Shown piece after piece: positions 61,742 to 64,000 of a DNA stretch of 64,000 nucleotides. The translations under genes were made by a program, and so were the position numbers. Within the stretch, counting starts at the first letter, position 1. Every line of letters begins with the position of its first letter. A model generated the notes under the pieces. It was not told the DNA's origin. It saw nothing but the letters and a program-made list of their open reading frames with translations, and ran no database searches. This stretch comes from Streptomyces sp. NBC_01689 (GTDB lineage Bacteria > Actinomycetota > Actinomycetes > Streptomycetales > Streptomycetaceae): NCBI RefSeq assembly GCF_036250675.1, contig NZ_CP109592.1:1674001-1738000 (forward strand), in the 5' to 3' direction.

Positions 61742-62458
61742 GTGCCCGGGCCTCGCAGACCGACCGTGCCGGCGGCGGCACCGGACGAGCACGCCGCCGC
61801 CGACCGGTCCGACCACGACGTCGGGCGCGGCATCGGTGCCGGGCCCGGTGGCACGTCCGTGCCCGGTGCCGACAACGGGCACGAACCCGAGGACCGGCGC
61901 GATGCCGAGGACGGGCCTGGTGCCGGCGACGATCTGCTCGCCGTGCGGGCGGCCGAAGGGGACGAGGAGGCGTTCGCCGCGCTCGTGGTCCGGCACGCCC
62001 CGGCGCTGGTCCGGGTCGCGACCGGGCTGCTGGGCAGCCGGCCGGAGGCCGAGGACGCGGTGCAGGAGGCGTTCATCAGTGCGTGGCGCAAGCTGCCCGA
62101 GTTCCACGGGAGGTCCGCATTCGGCACCTGGATCTACCGGATCGTCACCAACCGTTGCCTGAACGTCCTGCGGGCCCGCAGACCGCTCGCGCCCCTGGAC
62201 ACGGTCGGTGAGCTGCCCGCGCCCGAGCACGCCGTCTCGCCCGCCAGGATCACCGAGGCGCGCGCGGCGGTACGGGATCTGCGCGCGGCCCTGTCCACGC
62301 TCTCGGCCGAACAGCGCGCCTGCTGGGTGCTGAGGGAATGGGACGGCCGGTCCTACGAGTTCATCGCGGAGGCCGTCGGCATCAGCCCGGAGGCCGTCCG
62401 TGCCCGTGTCTTCCGCGCCCGACGCCGTCTCACCCACGAAATGGGGGCCTGGCGATGA
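61742..62458 (+). CDS. ECF-type RNA polymerase sigma factor
   Basis: This 238-residue sigma-70 family protein has an acidic, disordered N-terminus (about 1-65), sigma region 2 (FAALVVRHAPALVRVATGLL, AEDAVQEAFISAWRKLPEFH, FGTWIYRIVTNRCLNVLRAR) and region 4 (LSTLSAEQRACWVLREWDGR, FIAEAVGISPEAVRARVFRA). The GTG start follows GGAAGGGGGG. Its stop overlaps the start of the zinc-finger/Asp23 gene (ATGA), an arrangement typical of sigma/anti-sigma pairs. Confidence 0.9.
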   Translation: MPGPRRPTVPAAAPDEHAAADRSDHDVGRGIGAGPGGTSVPGADNGHEPEDRRDAEDGPGAGDDLLAVRAAEGDEEAFAALVVRHAPALVRVATGLLGSRPEAEDAVQEAFISAWRKLPEFHGRSAFGTWIYRIVTNRCLNVLRARRPLAPLDTVGELPAPEHAVSPARITEARAAVRDLRAALSTLSAEQRACWVLREWDGRSYEFIAEAVGISPEAVRARVFRARRRLTHEMGAWR

Positions 62459-63186
62459 CCACCCACACCGATCCGCCCGACCTCCCGAGGCCCCCGGACC
62501 CGGACGACGAGCTGCTGCCCTGCGGCCGGTTCCTGTCCCAGGTCTGGGAGGCCTGGGAGAACGCGGGAGCCGACGATCCGCATCTGCGGGAGTGCCCGTA
62601 CTGCCGGCCCGCCGTGCGGGAGCTGGAGGATCTGGAGTCGGCGGTGCGGCGGCTGCGTGACGAGTCGCCCGTCGCGGAGCCCTACGACGCCGCTCCGCTG
62701 GCGCGCCGGGTCATGGACGTCGTCCGCCTCGAACTGCGCCCCGGGCTCCCGCTTCCGCTCGGCGGACCCGCCGAGGATCTGTGGATCATGGAGGCGGTCG
62801 CGGCCCGGACGCTCCGCGCGGCCGCCGAGACGGTCTCGGGGGTACGGGCAGGCTCCTGCCGGATCACTCCCGTACCGCCCGGGAGCCCGGTCGCTCCCGG
62901 CGCACGGGGGACGGACCCGGCGGGACGGCCGCCGGGCACGGGACGACCCGACAGTCCCCGTCAGGCGCACGACGCTGAACGGCCGGGGCCGCCGGGCCGG
63001 GTCGACGTACGGGTCGACATCCACGCGCCGGCCGGTGCCGGGCTGCCGGATGTGGCCGAGGAGGTCCGCCGCCGGGTGCGGGAGGCCGCGTACGGACGGC
63101 TCGGGCTCGACACGGCCCGCATCGACATCCGCGTCACCGACCTGACCGACGTACCCGCCGACGCAGAGGAAGGCCCTGCCCGATGA
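62455..63186 (+). CDS. anti-sigma-like zinc-binding and Asp23/Gls24-like hybrid protein
   Basis: This 243-residue protein has an N-terminal HLRECPYC motif (near residue 43-50) preceded by LLPCGRFLSQVWEAWENAGA, the layout of zinc-binding anti-sigma (ZAS) domains. The middle is helical (DLWIMEAVAARTLRAAAETV) and the rest resembles Asp23/Gls24 (VDVRVDIHAPAGAGLPDVAE, VRRRVREAAYGRLGLDTARI, DIRVTDLTDVP). It lacks a clear membrane helix. Both its neighbours overlap by ATGA. It is a good candidate for the anti-sigma factor of the upstream ECF sigma. Confidence 0.82.
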   Translation: MTTHTDPPDLPRPPDPDDELLPCGRFLSQVWEAWENAGADDPHLRECPYCRPAVRELEDLESAVRRLRDESPVAEPYDAAPLARRVMDVVRLELRPGLPLPLGGPAEDLWIMEAVAARTLRAAAETVSGVRAGSCRITPVPPGSPVAPGARGTDPAGRPPGTGRPDSPRQAHDAERPGPPGRVDVRVDIHAPAGAGLPDVAEEVRRRVREAAYGRLGLDTARIDIRVTDLTDVPADAEEGPAR

Positions 63187-63539
63187 CGCAGCACGCCGCG
63201 CACCCGGGTCCCACCGTGCTCACCGAAGAGGTCGCGAAGGCCGTACGGAAGGTCGCCGGGGTGGCCTTCCTGAGGCCGGGGGTGGCCCAGTCGCTCCGGA
63301 GCGTCGTCACCCCGGTGGGACGGCCCGCGGGGACGCGTCCCACCGGAGTGCGGATCACCGGGGGCCACGAACTGGCGGATCCCTGGAACGTCGAGGTGCG
63401 GATCGTCGCCCGGCGCGACTCCCGGGCGCTCGACGTGGCCCGGGCGACGCGTACCGCCGTCGAGGCCTGTCTGGCCTCGGCCCTCCCGCGGGAGTCGGCA
63501 CCGGCGCGGATCAGCGTCACGGTCACGGGCCTCGTCTGA
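63183..63539 (+). CDS. small Asp23/Gls24-like protein
   Basis: This 118-residue protein (TVLTEEVAKAVRKVAGVAFL, GVRITGGHELADPWNVEVRI, ALDVARATRTAVEACLASAL) matches the Asp23/Gls24-like pattern without the classical glycine motifs. Start overlaps the upstream stop. It is the third gene of the sigma operon and probably acts with it at the envelope. Confidence 0.75.
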   Translation: MTQHAAHPGPTVLTEEVAKAVRKVAGVAFLRPGVAQSLRSVVTPVGRPAGTRPTGVRITGGHELADPWNVEVRIVARRDSRALDVARATRTAVEACLASALPRESAPARISVTVTGLV

Positions 63540-63642
63540 CCCCGTCGCCCCGCGTTCGGCCCAGGCCTCGGGACAACCGACGCCGGCCGGGGTCGGCCGT
63601 GCGCGGGCCCGGCCCCGGCTAGGCTCCCTGGTCGGAGCACAC

Positions 63643-63669
63643 CCGCCGCCCGGTCGGACCGGGCGGCGG
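63643..63669. promoter_or_regulatory. 27-bp perfect palindrome before the GntR gene
   Basis: CCGCCGCCCGGTC-G-GACCGGGCGGCGG has 13-bp arms. It lies downstream of a TAGGCT -10-like box (about 63620) and 22 bases before the GntR start. It could be an autoregulatory operator or a terminator of the sigma operon. Confidence 0.5.
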
Positions 63670-63691
63670 CAGGGCAGGACGGAGAGACACG

Positions 63692-64000
63692 GTGACGGAC
63701 GGCGCGGCCGGGGCCGGGAGACTCACGGCACCGGGCGGCAAGGAACAGGCGCTGTACCGGAAGGTGGCGGCGGACCTGGGCAGGGAGATCGGCGAGGGCG
63801 GCTACGGCTCCGGCGGACGGCTGCCCGCCGAGGGCGAACTCGCCGAACGGTACGGCGTGTCCCGGGGCACGATCCGCCAGGCCATGGCCCTGCTGCGGAC
63901 CGAGGGCCTGGTCGCCTCGCGGCGCGGTACCCGACGGGTGGTGATCGGGACCCCGCGGCCCCAGAGCTTCGGCGAACTGCTCAGTTTCACCCGGTGGGCG
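63692..64000 (+). CDS. GntR family transcriptional regulator (3' end outside window)
   Basis: The first 103 codons are present. A winged helix is clear: QALYRKVAADLGREIGEGGY, RLPAEGELAERYGVSRGTIR, QAMALLRTEGLVASRRGTRR. The start of what is likely a UTRA ligand domain follows (PRPQSFGELLSFTRWA). GTG start has GGAGAG upstream. HutC/FadR subfamily cannot be decided without the rest, although the PQSF transition suggests HutC-type. Confidence 0.88.
   Translation, partial: MTDGAAGAGRLTAPGGKEQALYRKVAADLGREIGEGGYGSGGRLPAEGELAERYGVSRGTIRQAMALLRTEGLVASRRGTRRVVIGTPRPQSFGELLSFTRWA

Overview
The window is high-GC actinobacterial DNA. Very high GC at third codon positions, frequent GTG starts, ATGA/GTGA stop-start overlaps and the gene families present (SpoIIE-type phosphatases with ATPase tails, Asp23/Gls24 clusters, a TgmA/TgmB graspetide pair, streptogrisin-like protease, DUF-family actinobacterial proteins) point to a Streptomyces chromosome. 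About 57 genes are supported; both window ends cut through a gene. No rRNA, tRNA, CRISPR array, insertion sequence or prophage was found.

Layout. 1-6.8 kb: end of a cyclic-nucleotide-binding protein, an N-formylglutamate amidohydrolase, a decayed amidohydrolase, a DUF4032 kinase-like protein, then a tightly coupled operon of a receiver/FAD oxidoreductase fusion, a cNMP-domain histidine kinase and a UBP-type zinc finger. 7-11.5 kb: zinc alcohol dehydrogenase, serine hydrolase and 4-hydroxybenzoate 3-monooxygenase. 11.7-17 kb: membrane pseudokinase, a 16-bp hairpin array, a two-gene graspetide locus, an unknown Asp-rich-repeat protein and a DUF2238 membrane protein. 17.2-22.5 kb: aldo/keto reductase, GH105 hydrolase divergent from an RpiR regulator, an unknown helical protein with a long leader, and an MBL hydrolase. 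22.6-30.6 kb: DUF1232 protein, TerD-CAP fusion, serine hydrolase, DUF6191 protein overlapping a P-loop kinase, a frameshifted unknown gene, ogt and an epoxide hydrolase.

30.6-40.6 kb: peptidoglycan-binding membrane protein divergent from a PAS/GAF/SpoIIE phosphatase, a 2OG-oxygenase-like protein, DUF5519 protein, a second aldo/keto reductase, an acyltransferase and an unknown 590-residue membrane protein. 40.9-45.5 kb: MFS exporter behind an AT-rich operator region, a TetR regulator and a zinc-ribbon protein that share a 14-bp operator-like sequence, an F420/PPOX protein and a secreted HAD phosphatase. 45.7-53.2 kb: NDH-2-like oxidoreductase, DJ-1/PfpI protein, membrane-anchored serine protease, ROK regulator divergent from a Gfo/Idh/MocA dehydrogenase, and an L,D-transpeptidase. 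53.6-57.8 kb: two proteins built from recent tandem duplications, a secreted lamin-tail protein with an 11-residue repeat tail and a phosphatase with three near-identical PAS domains. 58.1-63.5 kb: BrkB membrane protein plus divergent Asp23/Gls24 envelope-stress operons, one led by an ECF sigma factor. The window ends in a GntR regulator.

The themes are signalling (two SpoIIE phosphatases, histidine kinase/receiver pair, pseudokinase, ECF sigma factor) and cell-envelope work (L,D-transpeptidase, peptidoglycan-binding protein, Asp23/AmaP, acyltransferase, DD-peptidase-like hydrolases). Most interesting are the receiver-FAD/cNMP-kinase/UBP-finger operon, whose TrxR-like enzyme lacks the CxxC pair; the minimal graspetide locus; the TetR/zinc-ribbon operator set; the PAS and lamin-tail repeat genes; and the sigma/zinc-finger/Asp23 operon.
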